Shown here piece by piece: positions 37,462 through 48,345 of a stretch of DNA of 64,000 nt (position 1 is its first letter; every line of letters starts with the position of its first letter). This stretch comes from Glossina fuscipes (taxonomy: Eukaryota; Arthropoda; Insecta; Diptera; Glossinidae). The stretch is taken from contig NW_023998452.1 of NCBI RefSeq assembly GCF_014805625.2, positions 1,408,308 to 1,472,307 on the forward strand. The letters run 5' to 3'. Position numbers and translations under genes: made by a program. The notes beneath the pieces were generated by a model that was given only the letters and a program-made list of their open reading frames with translations, was not told the origin of the DNA and did no database searches.

Positions 37462-39929
37462 CAAGCGCTTATATCCAAACACACTTATCTCGAGTATGAT
37501 ATAAAACACATAATGCGTACACTAAGTGATAAAAAAACATTTGTTTTTAAGAGCATGAATAATTTCAACGCTTCACAAGAGTTTACCAAACGCCCACAAA
37601 TTACCGGTCATTATCGGTCATTGTAAATTAGTTCTAATAACAATAAATAACCCTTCGCCAATATAAACATTAGGATTATGAATGGTAAAGAACGTATATC
37701 TTGTAATTATTTGAGTGAAATAGTTTTAGTGAATGCAGATTCGGAATGAAATGCGTTACATGTGAAAAAAATTCTGCTTTCTATTCGCTATGAGTATGAA
37801 AATGTATTCCTTTGGCTTCCTATATTTTAATTTTTTGATCAGGAACTTTTTACAGGAACTGTTTGCCTAAAAATATTCTCATCAGCTAGTGTATGAATAA
37901 TTTATTAATCATTGATGAATTACGTAATCCAAAAATATTTAAGTCTGGGTAGAAAACACAACCAATTTCTTCTTTGCTTCGAACACACGTGTATTGATAA
38001 AAGCAGATCTCTATCATCGCAAATGACTTAGTCATGAGTATTCTACACAGAACCCATTATTCGGTTTTTGGCATACGATTAAGATTTACTTTACATGACA
38101 AGATTTACTTTTGCCCATTTTCGGTCAAACATTAAAGTAACTGATAACCTTAAGCGAGGAAGCTCAACTAGCGGAGTATGACATATTTCATATTGACCAT
38201 TGAAAGCAGATGAATATCTCAAGCCATACACACCTCTCAGAGATATCTCTATATGTTACTCCGTACAGAACAGACTATATCCTAGCAATTTCGCATCAAA
38301 GCAAAATCATTTTTATTACCATAAAGTATTGATTTTTCTTGGGCTAAAAAGTGAATTTTTTCCATTATCCTATAAATATGAAAATTTTTATGCAAACTGG
38401 GTTAAAAATTAAAAGAAGTTAGTTTTGACCTTGAGGCGAACCTTAGTACATCGTTTCTTGAGAACGTCCCAGGATTTTTTTGCTTTGAAGAATTAAACAT
38501 TAGAATTTTGGCCTTTATTTTCATCGTATTTGCTGATAATATATAATCGGTGCGTTATGTTGAGTTGTACAGGCGATTCACTCCAATTGTCAGCCCTGAT
38601 CTGTAACTGTTACCTAAGAGTACATTCGTCACACCCCAGTCTTTACATTTGGTTTTTTTTTTGTAAGTGGAAAAATTTTGACAGCAGCAAAGGAACAGAC
38701 GGACATGCTTAATTAAATAAGCTCAGTGTATTTCGTTGAGAATGATTTATAAGCTTTAGAAGCTCTCTGATTTTTGATCTTCAATCCGCAAATCTCCCCT
38801 TTCTACTGTATGTTACTTCGTACGCCCTCAAGCCGAAAATGACGCTGGCCCTTATAATAAGTTTCGAAGACCTGCGAAGTGAACATCTCTAATTGTTACG
38901 AGATCCCAAGTCTAACAAGCATTCATTCGACTCTGGTACACTGTCGTCATTCCTAAATTCTTATTTCTTCGATAAGCGAAGAAGAACATTAAAATACATG
39001 CTTCTTCCCTTAACAATTCTGATTGGGTATAATCTCAGATCGTTTTTTTCTTTAGGTTTTTCTTAACATTGGAGGCGTCCTTGTGGACATTCATCTTTAA
39101 ATTTTACATTTAGACAGAAATCAACTTTCGTTCTTCTATCCTACTTTGTGCGCACGTCTTCCATTATGTAGCTGCTTCAAATGTAGTTCTGTTGACTGTT
39201 ACAAACATACTGACAAGATGAACGTAATTTTCCCTTTGCGTACTTCATGTAAAATTTTTTGCTTTGCAACCAACTTTCAATCTTTGATTTCGTGTCAAGT
39301 TTTATTAATAAACAGTAAAATGTGTTTTACCATCTAATTAAAGCTGACTGCTTAGATTTCATTGCAAGTGGTTTAAGTAGCTAAAATTCTTGCTTATAAG
39401 ATTGCTTCACAGCAGATTCCAACCAGATTACATATCCTACCAAAGGTTTAAAAAATTCAATACAAGCCGTCATTGGCCGACATTAGTCAGGACGCCAAAC
39501 CATTGCCGCTTAGGTATAATGAACTAATGTTTGTTTATTTATAATCTGCAAACTTTGTATCGTGTACAGCATGAGTCGTGAATTGCTGCGCTTGGTTATT
39601 TATTCTGCCTGAGTTGGTGTATATAACGGTAAGTTTATTTCGCAGCATCGTTAGGCGTTTTTAAATTAGAAAAACTGGAATTTCAGGCATGTAAAAGAAA
39701 ACTATTTTTTATTAAAGTTTCGAACATAGGATCAATGGTAGAAATATTGGCGTCAAAATTGCTGAATTGTCCAATTGTGTTTATCGACCGATAATATGTT
39801 GCAATAGTTCAATTTCGTATATAGTACCTTATATTTGTTTTACCTTAGCACCACTTGTGGCATAGATAGCATAAACTTTGTACGTACGGCCTACGTTTTG
39901 TAATACGGAAATATTTAGGATATGGTTTA

Positions 39930-42225
39930 GAACGTGATTCGGAACATATTCAAGATTGTCTGTCCATCTGTCCGTCCCTATGTACCCTTGCACTTTTGTA
40001 TTCACCCTATAGGTCGCAATTATTCACATACTTTGATGAAAATTGGTAGCCTGGCGTGCTTGGGCCCCAGCAAAAGCTCCACTGAACACAAATTGAAAAA
40101 AATATCAGTTTGTGAAGTTTCTCGATAAAAGCCCCCACGCACTAGTACTTCCGCATTCCAAATTGAAGTGTGAAAAATTTGAAGCGGATATGGCAATTTT
40201 TTGAACCACCTCCCATGCCTTCGTATAACATAAAGGTTCTTCAATTTGCTATGGAAATCAACCATAGAGAAATCTCATGAACGACAACGACATGAGCATC
40301 ATCGTCCAATTTGCAGTTTTTTGTACGCTAAGCCAGTTGTGGTGCAATGGTATATTAAGATTGTGCGGGCGTGTGCAAGCCCCAGAAAGACTTGATATAG
40401 ATCCGCTTTTTAAGATTGTCTGCCCAGCTGGCTCCCTTGATTTCTTTTGTTCAAGCTACAGGTCGCAATTGATAAAATATTGTGACGAAATTTGATTGTT
40501 TTGGGAGACATGTGTGGGGTATATAAATGTCGCTCTTCCCCACTGATTGTGTTATATCATGCACCGCTTGCGGTACATCTTATATTAAGTTTGTGCGGAC
40601 ATATGTAACATCCGGAGGGGCTTACGATGGTCCTAGCTTTTATTATACCGATCAATTCAGACTCATTTCGGAATCGATCTGTCTGTTGGTCTGTCCGCCT
40701 ATCCGTCTGGCGTCTGTTCTGTACACGTATTCTTGTCTTGACCTTACAGGTCGTAATTTTTGAGATATTTTGATGAAATAGTTCACATCCGGTCCGATTT
40801 TTCGAAAATTTGCAACTCTCAAAATTTTTTAACATAAGTGGCTAAGGCTCGGGTACTTTTTTTGAACATGCTCACATATAACGAAAACTGAAGTTCTTAT
40901 GAAAAGGTCTAATTTTCAATGTTTCATGTGGAAATGATAATAGTAATGTAAGATAAAAAAATTAACTGTACCAAATTTGGACCGCTTCGGCCTATTTCCT
41001 GAATCCTACTCTATATAAGCTGTTCATTGTTTTTAGGGCAGAAAAGTATAAGTTTTAATATTTTCTGATGGAAATCGATCCATAATAGCAGTTTAACATA
41101 AAAATTAACTGTGCTGAATTTTGGAGCCTCTTGGACATAACCATTCTTACGGAAAGTACGCCTCTATTTGCAGATTGGTCTAATTTTTAGAGTAAATTCT
41201 ATAATAACAAGTTCATATAAAAGCAGGGTGTAATTTTTGCACTCCACGGCAAATATAAGAACTGAATTAGACAATGTGGTGTAGTGCATTTTTAGCCGCC
41301 CTAGCCGGGCTGTAACGTTTTCCTTTTTTTTTTTTTGAAAACTCGTTATTTAGAGAAAAAAACTACAATTTTCAAAATTGCAACAAAAGTCGCTGATTAA
41401 TAGTATTTCAACAATTCAAATTGGCACGAAAAGTTTGGATCAACCGGAGCAATTTTTTGATCCCTACCCTTTATAATTATTTCTACGGAAACTGAATCTT
41501 TATATGGTAAAAGGGTCTTATTTTCAATACTTTATGGTAAAAATTGGTTCACAGAAGTTAATTGACAAAGAAACCGGTCTTAGCGAATTTGGACAACGTA
41601 AATCTATTTTTTGGATACCACCGCAAGAAATGTCAATCCCTGCATGCCTACTTTTTAATGTGTTGTAATGAAAATTTACTCATAATAGTAATTTGACATA
41701 AAAAGCAAGAGGACTAAATTTGAAACAAATGAGTCTATTGCTTGGACCCCATTCCATATAAGATTTCTCATAAATAGTAAACCCTTCAAAAAAAGATTCA
41801 ATGTTTAAAACTTTATGATGAAATTTGGTCCATAGTAGGAATTTAGCGACAAAATTAAAAAAAAGAGAATTGGAATAATATAAGTCAATTTTTTAGACCC
41901 CAACATATAGAGGAGTTATCATGGTAAGTAAGCCACTATATGGAATAAAAGTATAATTTCTTGTTTTCTATGACGGAAACTGAAAAATAATAAAATTTTT
42001 GGGAAGTAAATTAAGTGTGCCAACTTCGCATCCGTTCATATAATGTTTAAGCATCCCTCAATACGCGGGCTGTTATGTGTAATATTTGATGTGTTATTAC
42101 GAAAACAAGCAAATCACTATACCAGACGAAGTGTTGTAAACGATCGCGTAACCGCACTAAGCGAAGTGATGTAGAGTATTGAAAGGTCGACCATGCCCGA
42201 CTATAATTTCTTACTTGTTTTTTTT
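39930..42225 (+). repeat. internally repetitive element with family terminus
   Basis: At least three units carry a CTGTCCG-type stretch, then AGGTCGCAATT or AGGTCGTAATT, then TTGATGAAA (about 39955-40045, 40405-40490, 40665-40780). A further series of loosely repeated units from 40900 to 42000 has the form TTATGRTGAAAnTTGGTCCATA, TAATTTGACATAAAA and a TTTTTGGACCCC-like phrase. It ends GCCCGACTATAATTTCTTAC at about 42193-42212, the same terminus as the dispersed family. No intact coding frame. Confidence 0.6.
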
Positions 42226-44933
42226 TAACTAAAAGATGTTTTAAAGGCGCAGATACGGCTGAAATGTTTGCGGTAATGTAGTGTACATAAATGTAAATCA
42301 CAGGCGTTGCGACTTCCAATGCGTACTGCTGGGATTTGCGTTTGTTCTGTGTTAAGGGAATTGTCGTTTTCCTATTTCCTCTTTGTTATAAAGAAAACAT
42401 CATCAGCAAAATACATGAAACAAGGGATGGAATTTCTCTACGAATTTTAACAAGTGATTTATTGCTCTTTTACCTGTGTATAGCCAAACGTTAAAAGGAT
42501 TATTTTTTGTCTTACAAGCCAATACTTTCTGAATACCAAGAACATTAAATTGCTTTCTATCAACGAATGCAAATCAATGTTCGTTTTTACTGTTCCAGTT
42601 TGTATGTGTGAAGATGGAATAGTTTACATACCTAGGACATAGCGAAACATGAAATATATTATAGATTGTAGTGACTTCCATCCATACATACATACTTACA
42701 TATGTCTATACGACATCGACTAGTTTACACATAGCTCTCTTTGCATTATTTACATAACCCATATAAAGACACAGTTCATAAAGCGGATGTTTTAGTGGAA
42801 TTCTTACATTGTCCGTTGGATATCAGTTAAAAGTATAAATTCCCTAGTCTATGCTCACATAACTACATATATGTTCGTTTATATTGTACAGATTTAATTA
42901 CGGTTTATATGAAACAAAGTCTTGAGTATATGTTAGAAGAACATGGCTTTATCTGCTTCATAACTCTGTGTTTTTATGGTTCGGTGCAACATATGCTGAT
43001 ACGAAGTTCATTGGTTGTATAAACCAGATCTACATTTTTAACCGTCTTTGTCTTTGGAAATGCCGTACATAATAATGCATATCATTTCATTTAATTATCT
43101 CTAATGTCCTGTATTTCCTTTACGTTATAGAATGTTAAGCTTCCAAATGGTAACGAGTTTCATGCTGAATCTTAACATCGCAGTTATAAATATTCTGGTT
43201 ATGGTCCGCAAATTTCCCTGTACAATTATCTCGGTTTTTAAATTAGTATAACAGCTCTTGTAGCCTACTTTCAAGCTATGCAGTGGAAGCAAGGATCTAT
43301 TGACGAGAAACCTTAATTCTACACCTAAAATTTCGGAATTTTGCCGAGTTTAATAATGAATAGGTGCACGGACATGACTATGTCAATTCAAATTATCATA
43401 TAAATCAATAGCTATACATGTGATCCTTTAGCTTCAATATACGTGCGCCACTACATAGCAAGCGAGATGCTCTCACCAAAGGGACGCTAGCAAATTATTT
43501 AAAATCATATTCCAAGATATATTTTTTTCCGTTTAAATAAACTTATTTATCAGCTACATTCTCTGTGCTTATATCCGTGATGTATACGCAAAAGTCTTTA
43601 AACGATTTAAAGGTAAAATCGTATTCCTGCTTGCATATATTTCTTAGAAACCCTAAAGGAAAAAGCGGTGGTATATGGGGATGTATACTTCTGAGAGTGT
43701 TATGCTACTACATACAAATTATTAAGAAAGATGCATCTCAAATATCCATAACCCTAAGCAAACGTATAAAAGTTAGAAGTTTTTGGATGATCCAGACGAA
43801 GGCAGAGGAGTCTTACAGGTTAATAAGAATAAGGCTTTAAAATTATCACTTTTTATATTTTTCTTTTCAAATTTTCTAGCAATTTACCAGACGTGCTGGT
43901 ATCCAGCTAACTTTCATTTCTTCACCTTTATAATTGCAGTATAGCATTACCTTTGTTTGACCTAAAAAAACGTACGTTATTGACAGTGAACAGTAGGACC
44001 ATATTTAAGGAGTTGGTAAAGGCTTGAGGAAGCAATCAAGACGATGCTTTGTCTTTTGCTGGTGTATGTACTATTGTTTATTACAATTCGTCTAAGGTGT
44101 CTCGGAACAAATGTGTGCCTTTTTTGATTTTCCTTTTAAATTTTTTCATTTTTAGGTTCGAACTTTTCATAAATCACTCTCTGAGCATCAATGTATGAAG
44201 GCAATATCCTTGCCTGAATAGGAACTATTTTCTACTTTTATCTTAACAGATTAACAAAAAAATTCACTTTCCATCCGATCCATATCTTCTTTTACTAGAC
44301 TGTCTTGTCTGATTTGGTGAGTTTGCCATGTCGCCTATACAGTCTATACTCCTTACTTTGCTATAGTTTGAAAGCTAATTCGTAAAGTGATAATACATCT
44401 ACAAACTATTATCGAATTAGTCTTTAAAGTCTTCGAAAAGCATATTCAAATTCTTTACTCTTTGCTATACGGTCTGATAGGGAAAGAAGATTTTCCGATT
44501 TCTGATTCGTAAAAGTAGCTTAAAATGTAAGAAAGAGTAAATGCAATGCACAAAAAGTAATCGATAAAATTAAAATTTGAAATTTGCTACATTTAGAAAG
44601 ATAATCCAAGCTGGGGCAACGCGCGAAAATGGTGACGAAAGTATATAATAAACAGGATACTTTAACCACAGTAATTAGGAAAATAGCATTTACAAATAGT
44701 CTGAAGCACTAATTTGTGCTAATACTTTTGTTAACAAAATCCCATAAAGTTACATAAGCACGCTCCAATCATATTATATTAGTAACAATAATGACTGAGT
44801 ATAATAGTAATTGTTAGCAGAAAACATTACGATGTCAATTTTTTTATCTGACTAATTAAATCAGAGGATAGTAGTTAGTAGAAAATACATGCAGAGGGAA
44901 GTTTAATAAAGTGAGGAAGAGCAACCAACTTAC

Positions 44934-45051
44934 CCTCTTCTGCCGCCTTCTTCTCTTGACGACGTTGCAAAACTACTTTTTTGAAAATAACTGCTGCCGC
45001 TTCCACAGCATTTTGGATTTCTTGTTCACCCAGCGTGGAGGTATACGTTTG
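44934..45051 (-). CDS. btsz: bitesize exon: charged helix before the long intron
   Basis: A 118-base exon coding QTYTSTLGEQEIQNAVEAAA followed by VIFKKVVLQRRQEKKAAEE. The pattern suggests an amphipathic or coiled-coil helix. The acceptor CTCGTAG lies above 45051 and the donor GTAAGT runs 44933-44928. The last base, G, joins AA at the 11000 exon, making a continuous Glu/Ala/Lys-rich helix (KKAAEE-EEAKAAAEE). The helix continuing smoothly across a 34 kb intron is good evidence that this is the correct partner. This is the last exon specific to the Rab-binding-type isoform. Confidence 0.85.
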
Positions 45052-45168
45052 CTACGAGACAAATTAAATTAATTAACATTTACTTTTAATATCACCCTAG
45101 AGTAGTTTGTGTAGGGATGGATTAAAAAAAAAAAAAAAAAAACCGTAAATATTTATTGCATTATATAC

Positions 45169-45488
45169 CTTTGCTACTGTTAAACTTCTCCCCTCTCGGT
45201 CGTTATCATTGTTATTGTTATTTTGTTCCTCCTGCTGTCGTTGATTGTCTTTTGTGTTGCTATCGTTTGACTTTTTCTCCTCATCCTCAGGGATTTTATT
45301 GCCGTGTTGCTGTTGCTCTGTTGTTCCTAAGTTATTAGCTTTCTCCGTAATCGGATGCTCTGTTCGCTTTTTACTGGTTTCGTCTAGCTGCTGCTGCTGC
45401 TGAATTTCGTCTGTTAATGGTTTGTTGTTCGTTATTGCGGATAATTCGGAATTTCTTTTTTCGTTTACGTAGTATTTCAAATTACCAC
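45169..45488 (-). CDS. btsz: bitesize exon: polar Gln/Asn-rich linker
   Basis: A 320-base exon coding about 106 residues, starting GGNLKYYVNEKR. It is rich in Gln, Asn, Glu and Lys, with QQQQQ, QQQ and NNNNN runs. The acceptor ATCCCCAG lies above 45488 and the donor GTATAT begins at 45168. The intron to the next exon is only about 117 bases and contains a run of about 19 A on the plus strand (T on the transcript) that acts as its pyrimidine-rich region. Frame is phase 1 in, phase 0 out. Codon-repeat expansion probably drives length change here. Confidence 0.78.
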
Positions 45489-45589
45489 CTGGGGATAGAA
45501 AAATAAATTTTCTTATGCTCTTATGCTTATATTTTTCCTTTTGACGTGTTCTCGTCTTTAGATTTCATTCACTCTCCTCAAAAACTTAC

Positions 45590-45734
45590 CATCTTCAACA
45601 TCGTTTGTAATAGAACCACGACTGCTACGTCTTCTTGTAGACGTAGGTATTTTACTAATTGGTCGCGTTTTATCGAGTATGTCAGCTAATGGCTTAGGGC
45701 TGGGTATCTTAGTTGGTTCCACCTTTTTAGAAGT
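45590..45734 (-). CDS. btsz: bitesize exon: basic linker
   Basis: A 145-base exon coding TSKKVEPTKIPSPKPLADIL, then a DKTRPISKIP stretch and STRRRSSRGS, ending VEDG. The acceptor is CTTGAAG just above 45734 and the donor GTAAGT runs 45589-45584. It enters in phase 0 and leaves in phase 1, giving a Gly codon split with the next exon. The RRRSSRGS stretch is a strong basic phosphosite-like motif. The region is interpreted as disordered linker. The exon is supported by clean splice signals and frame closure on both sides. Confidence 0.8.
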
Positions 45735-45801
45735 CTTCAAGCATACAAAGAAAAGAAAATTCTTGAACCTTCTCACCACGTTCATCTTTGAATTTACTCA
45801 C

Positions 45802-47325
45802 TTGAGTTTCTTTTTCGGGATGTGATAGCGAACGTCGAGGCATCGGTTTTGGTATACTATCTTTAGAACCGGAATCCTCTGAAACCGATCGCATTTGTTC
45901 CGGCTTAGGGCGTTCGCTAAATTTCTCTGCCGGTTTTTTCTCGTCAACAGCTACACTTATTGCTGGTTGCTGTGTTTCAGCAGCGCCCGAAATCTGTGAC
46001 AACTCCTCCGCCGGCATAGGTAAATCTCTGGATTGCCTACGTCTCAAACGGTTGTGTATGATCGGTGTGCGTGGCAAAACTCCAGCAGCACTAGCTGTTA
46101 GGTTTGCACCTAGGCTATCACCTTCTGGTCCGTAATAGATATAATTTTGTTCAACTGTCATCATATTTTCAGCACTATGTACCATCGGGCGCTGATAGGG
46201 TTGATAACTAGCGTCGTCTGAACCGTCATTGTATATAATGCGTGGCTCGCTGCTAAAACCGGTATTGTAATTTTTTTCGTATTGCACTTCATCTGACTCG
46301 AGAAAACTGCTTGAACTGTCACCAAAGTAATCCATGTACTCCGGTCGATTATCATCTTCTTCGGTCACATTCTGAAATTGATGGAATTGTTGTTTGGCTT
46401 CACCGAAAGTACGGTGATCTCCATGCGTCGCTGTTCCGCGGTCATCTTTGAGGCAATCCTGCCTGACTAATCGACTAGGAGAGCGATTCATAGAGCGACC
46501 AGCTGTAGGTATTTCAGGCAACAGACGGCGGTTTTCCAAATGATGAGATTTAGTTATGGAATACTCTTCATTGCTATGACTTCGCACCTTCATCATTTTA
46601 TTATGGTCACGCGAGTGATGAATATTTACACTCTGGCTGCTGGAATATTGATCTCCGGTACCACCAACAACGGGGTCTGCTCCATCTACGGCCGGGACAT
46701 TTTGCTGGGACAAAAATTGACGAGGATTTTGCACATTGGGAAACAGAAAATTTTGCTTTTGTAACGGTGATATGGGTAAAAATTTAGCTTGTGAAGCAGG
46801 ATTAGCCGGCCCTTGCACTGTCAGGGAGTTACTGCCGAATGCTTCCGGATTGGGCAAGGTTTGTTGGCGCATAAACTCGGGAGAACGTCGATATTGCGGG
46901 GAGGTCTGACGCTTTGGCGGTGAGGTGGGTAATAATTTAATATGCTGTTCTGGATTAGGCAGCGTGGCCTGGCGCATTATACGCGGCTTATTCAAAATAT
47001 TTGATTCATCTGGCTGATTGATTGTTTGGTCATATTGCTCTTGATAATGTGTTGGCGGTTGTGGCTGATTTACAGTTGAGGGTAGCATTTTTGTTCTGTG
47101 CATTGGTGAAGGGTATGTAGAAATGGATGTGCTACCTAAATGCAAAGAAGTCTGATTTATGGCAACTTGAGGTTCAGTGAGATTACATGGAAAAGAAGTT
47201 TGTCTGACAAATGGAGGATAACGCTGTTGTTCGCCTGGTGAACGTTCTGGTGAACGACTGTATGCGCGATTTGGTGATGTAGACATAAATAACGGATTAG
47301 CTGGAAGTGTCGATTGTCGGCGCAC
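45802..47325 (-). CDS. btsz: bitesize exon: long linker with repeated RQxTLP motifs
   Basis: A 1524-base, phase 0-0 exon coding 508 residues. The sequence is low in hydrophobics and appears disordered. It carries repeated basic-Ser/Thr-Pro motifs: VRRQSTLP, VRQTSFP, MRQATLP, KRQTSP and MRQQTLP, plus SRSPER and RRSPEF. Later parts hold SNEEYSITK, an acidic and aromatic stretch with YMDYFGDSSSSFLESDE, LRRRQSRDLPMP, and PMPRRSLSHPEKE near the end. The acceptor TTTTTAG lies above 47325 and the donor GTGAGT runs 45801-45796. RxxS/T sites of this kind are typical kinase and 14-3-3 targets, which is inference here. It can be skipped without changing frame, so alternative splicing is possible. Confidence 0.85.
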
Positions 47326-47390
47326 CTAAAAAGGAGGAAGCACGTTACATAAATTTTATATATAAACTTGCTTTAACATCTCATAGTCAC

Positions 47391-47941
47391 CTGTAAACGG
47401 TGATGTGTCGGCGTATTGATAACACTTGAGGATTGCACTATGTTTGTTTGTTGAATTAGCTGAGGAGTTTGCGTCAATGTTGGAGCTTGCGCGTAATTAT
47501 CACAATCACTGCTAATTTCAATATTTAGAACATCATCGCTATTATAGTCGCCTGAATAAAAGGGAGTTTGGTGTAGCTGATGTGGTGATGTCGGGGCAGT
47601 TAAATTAACATTATTGTAATGTTCTGGATTGCTGCCGCTATTACGCAAATTCAATTCGTTATTCGGTAAGGTGGTAGGTAAAGTCGATTGACGTAAAATA
47701 CGCCGTTGCGTATGCACATGAAAAGGTGGTGGCGTTTGATTAGTACCGATATTACCCGCAATGGTTGTAGCGCTACCGGTGTTGTAGTTAATCATAGGAT
47801 GATTACGTGGTGAATGATGACGTACAATTAACGATGGAAAACTCCCTGCTGTTTGGCCTTCGATGAGATTCTGCTGTTGCGGATAGAGATTGTTAGCAAC
47901 AGGATTTTGAGCATTGGGATTATTAGGATCGTCGTCCGCGT
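47391..47941 (-). CDS. btsz: bitesize exon: disordered linker with RQSTLP motif
   Basis: A 551-base exon coding about 183 residues rich in Asn, Pro, Gln, Ser and Thr with no folded domain visible. It begins with an acidic ADDDPNN stretch and contains RILRQSTLP, the first of a series of RQxTLP-like motifs continued in the next exon. A short acidic patch (NSDDVLNIEISSDCDN) lies in the second half. The acceptor is GTCTTGCAG above 47941. The donor, GTGACT at 47390-47385, is weaker than the other donors here. Splicing is in phase 0 into VRRQSTLP, so the two motif-bearing exons read continuously. Likely a scaffold or phosphorylation-controlled linker (inference). Confidence 0.83.
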
Positions 47942-48001
47942 CTGCAAGACAATAAATAAATTTATGTTTACTCTTCATGACGACAAAGTACATGCACTTA
48001 C

Positions 48002-48129
48002 TTGATATGGTCCAGGAACGTCGAATACTTTTCCTTAATACATCGCTAGTGGGCAAATGGTCGCCAACGCTATCACTTGACGTTTGTGTGAGATCGCCTA
48101 ACCAATCACGGCTGGCAGCCTGAATCTCC
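48002..48129 (-). CDS. btsz: bitesize exon: end of Slp homology domain
   Basis: A 128-base exon coding EIQAASRDWLGD followed by a Ser/Thr-rich stretch and LRKSIRRSW. The residues directly after the zinc finger, with an aromatic residue followed by Gly, correspond to the second Slp homology segment. The acceptor is TCTTGCAG just above 48129, and the donor GTAAGT runs 48001-47996. The first base completes the Met codon from the zinc-finger exon. The last base, A, joins AC of the next exon to give Asn. The same reading frame is open upstream of the acceptor to an ATG at 48176, so an unspliced, internally initiated form is conceivable (see findings). Confidence 0.87.
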
Positions 48130-48153
48130 CTGCAAGATGAAAAGCAGTTCAAT

Positions 48154-48345
48154 TTAGTAAATAAAAATGAAAACATTTTCTTTCGAACGCATCAAATAGT
48201 ATCCGAATGCAAAACACGACCACGACTTCAAATCATGCGGTAAATCACTAATGACATAATATTCAAATGTTTCAAGTGTGAACGCAGCAAGTAAAACAAC
48301 AACGAATATCTTCCATCTGCGTAAACAACATAAAAAATCTCTCAT
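48154..48345 (-). other. short ORF with a hydrophobic segment just upstream of the 48129 exon
   Basis: A 63-codon ATG frame beginning MRDFLCCLRRWKIFVVVLLA, with basic residues followed by a hydrophobic stretch like a signal anchor, ending 25 bases before the splice acceptor. A second ATG overlapping its end (48176) is in frame with the btsz exon. A TATAAAA at about 48445-48451 lies upstream. It could be an alternative leader, or simply chance. Confidence 0.22.

Larger units (their letters stand above)
37385..44933 (-). other. btsz: bitesize intron region upstream of the giant exon
   Basis: No exon found. 37.4-39.9 kb shows nothing recognisable. 39.93-42.22 kb is internally repetitive (listed separately). 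42.3-44.9 kb shows nothing beyond AT-rich intron. The promoter of the giant-exon isoform should lie in this region if that isoform is independently started. Confidence 0.55.

Noticed and set aside
40277..40835. Several 60-90 codon frames on both strands
   Set aside because: They fall in the internally repetitive element and have no transposase-like motifs.
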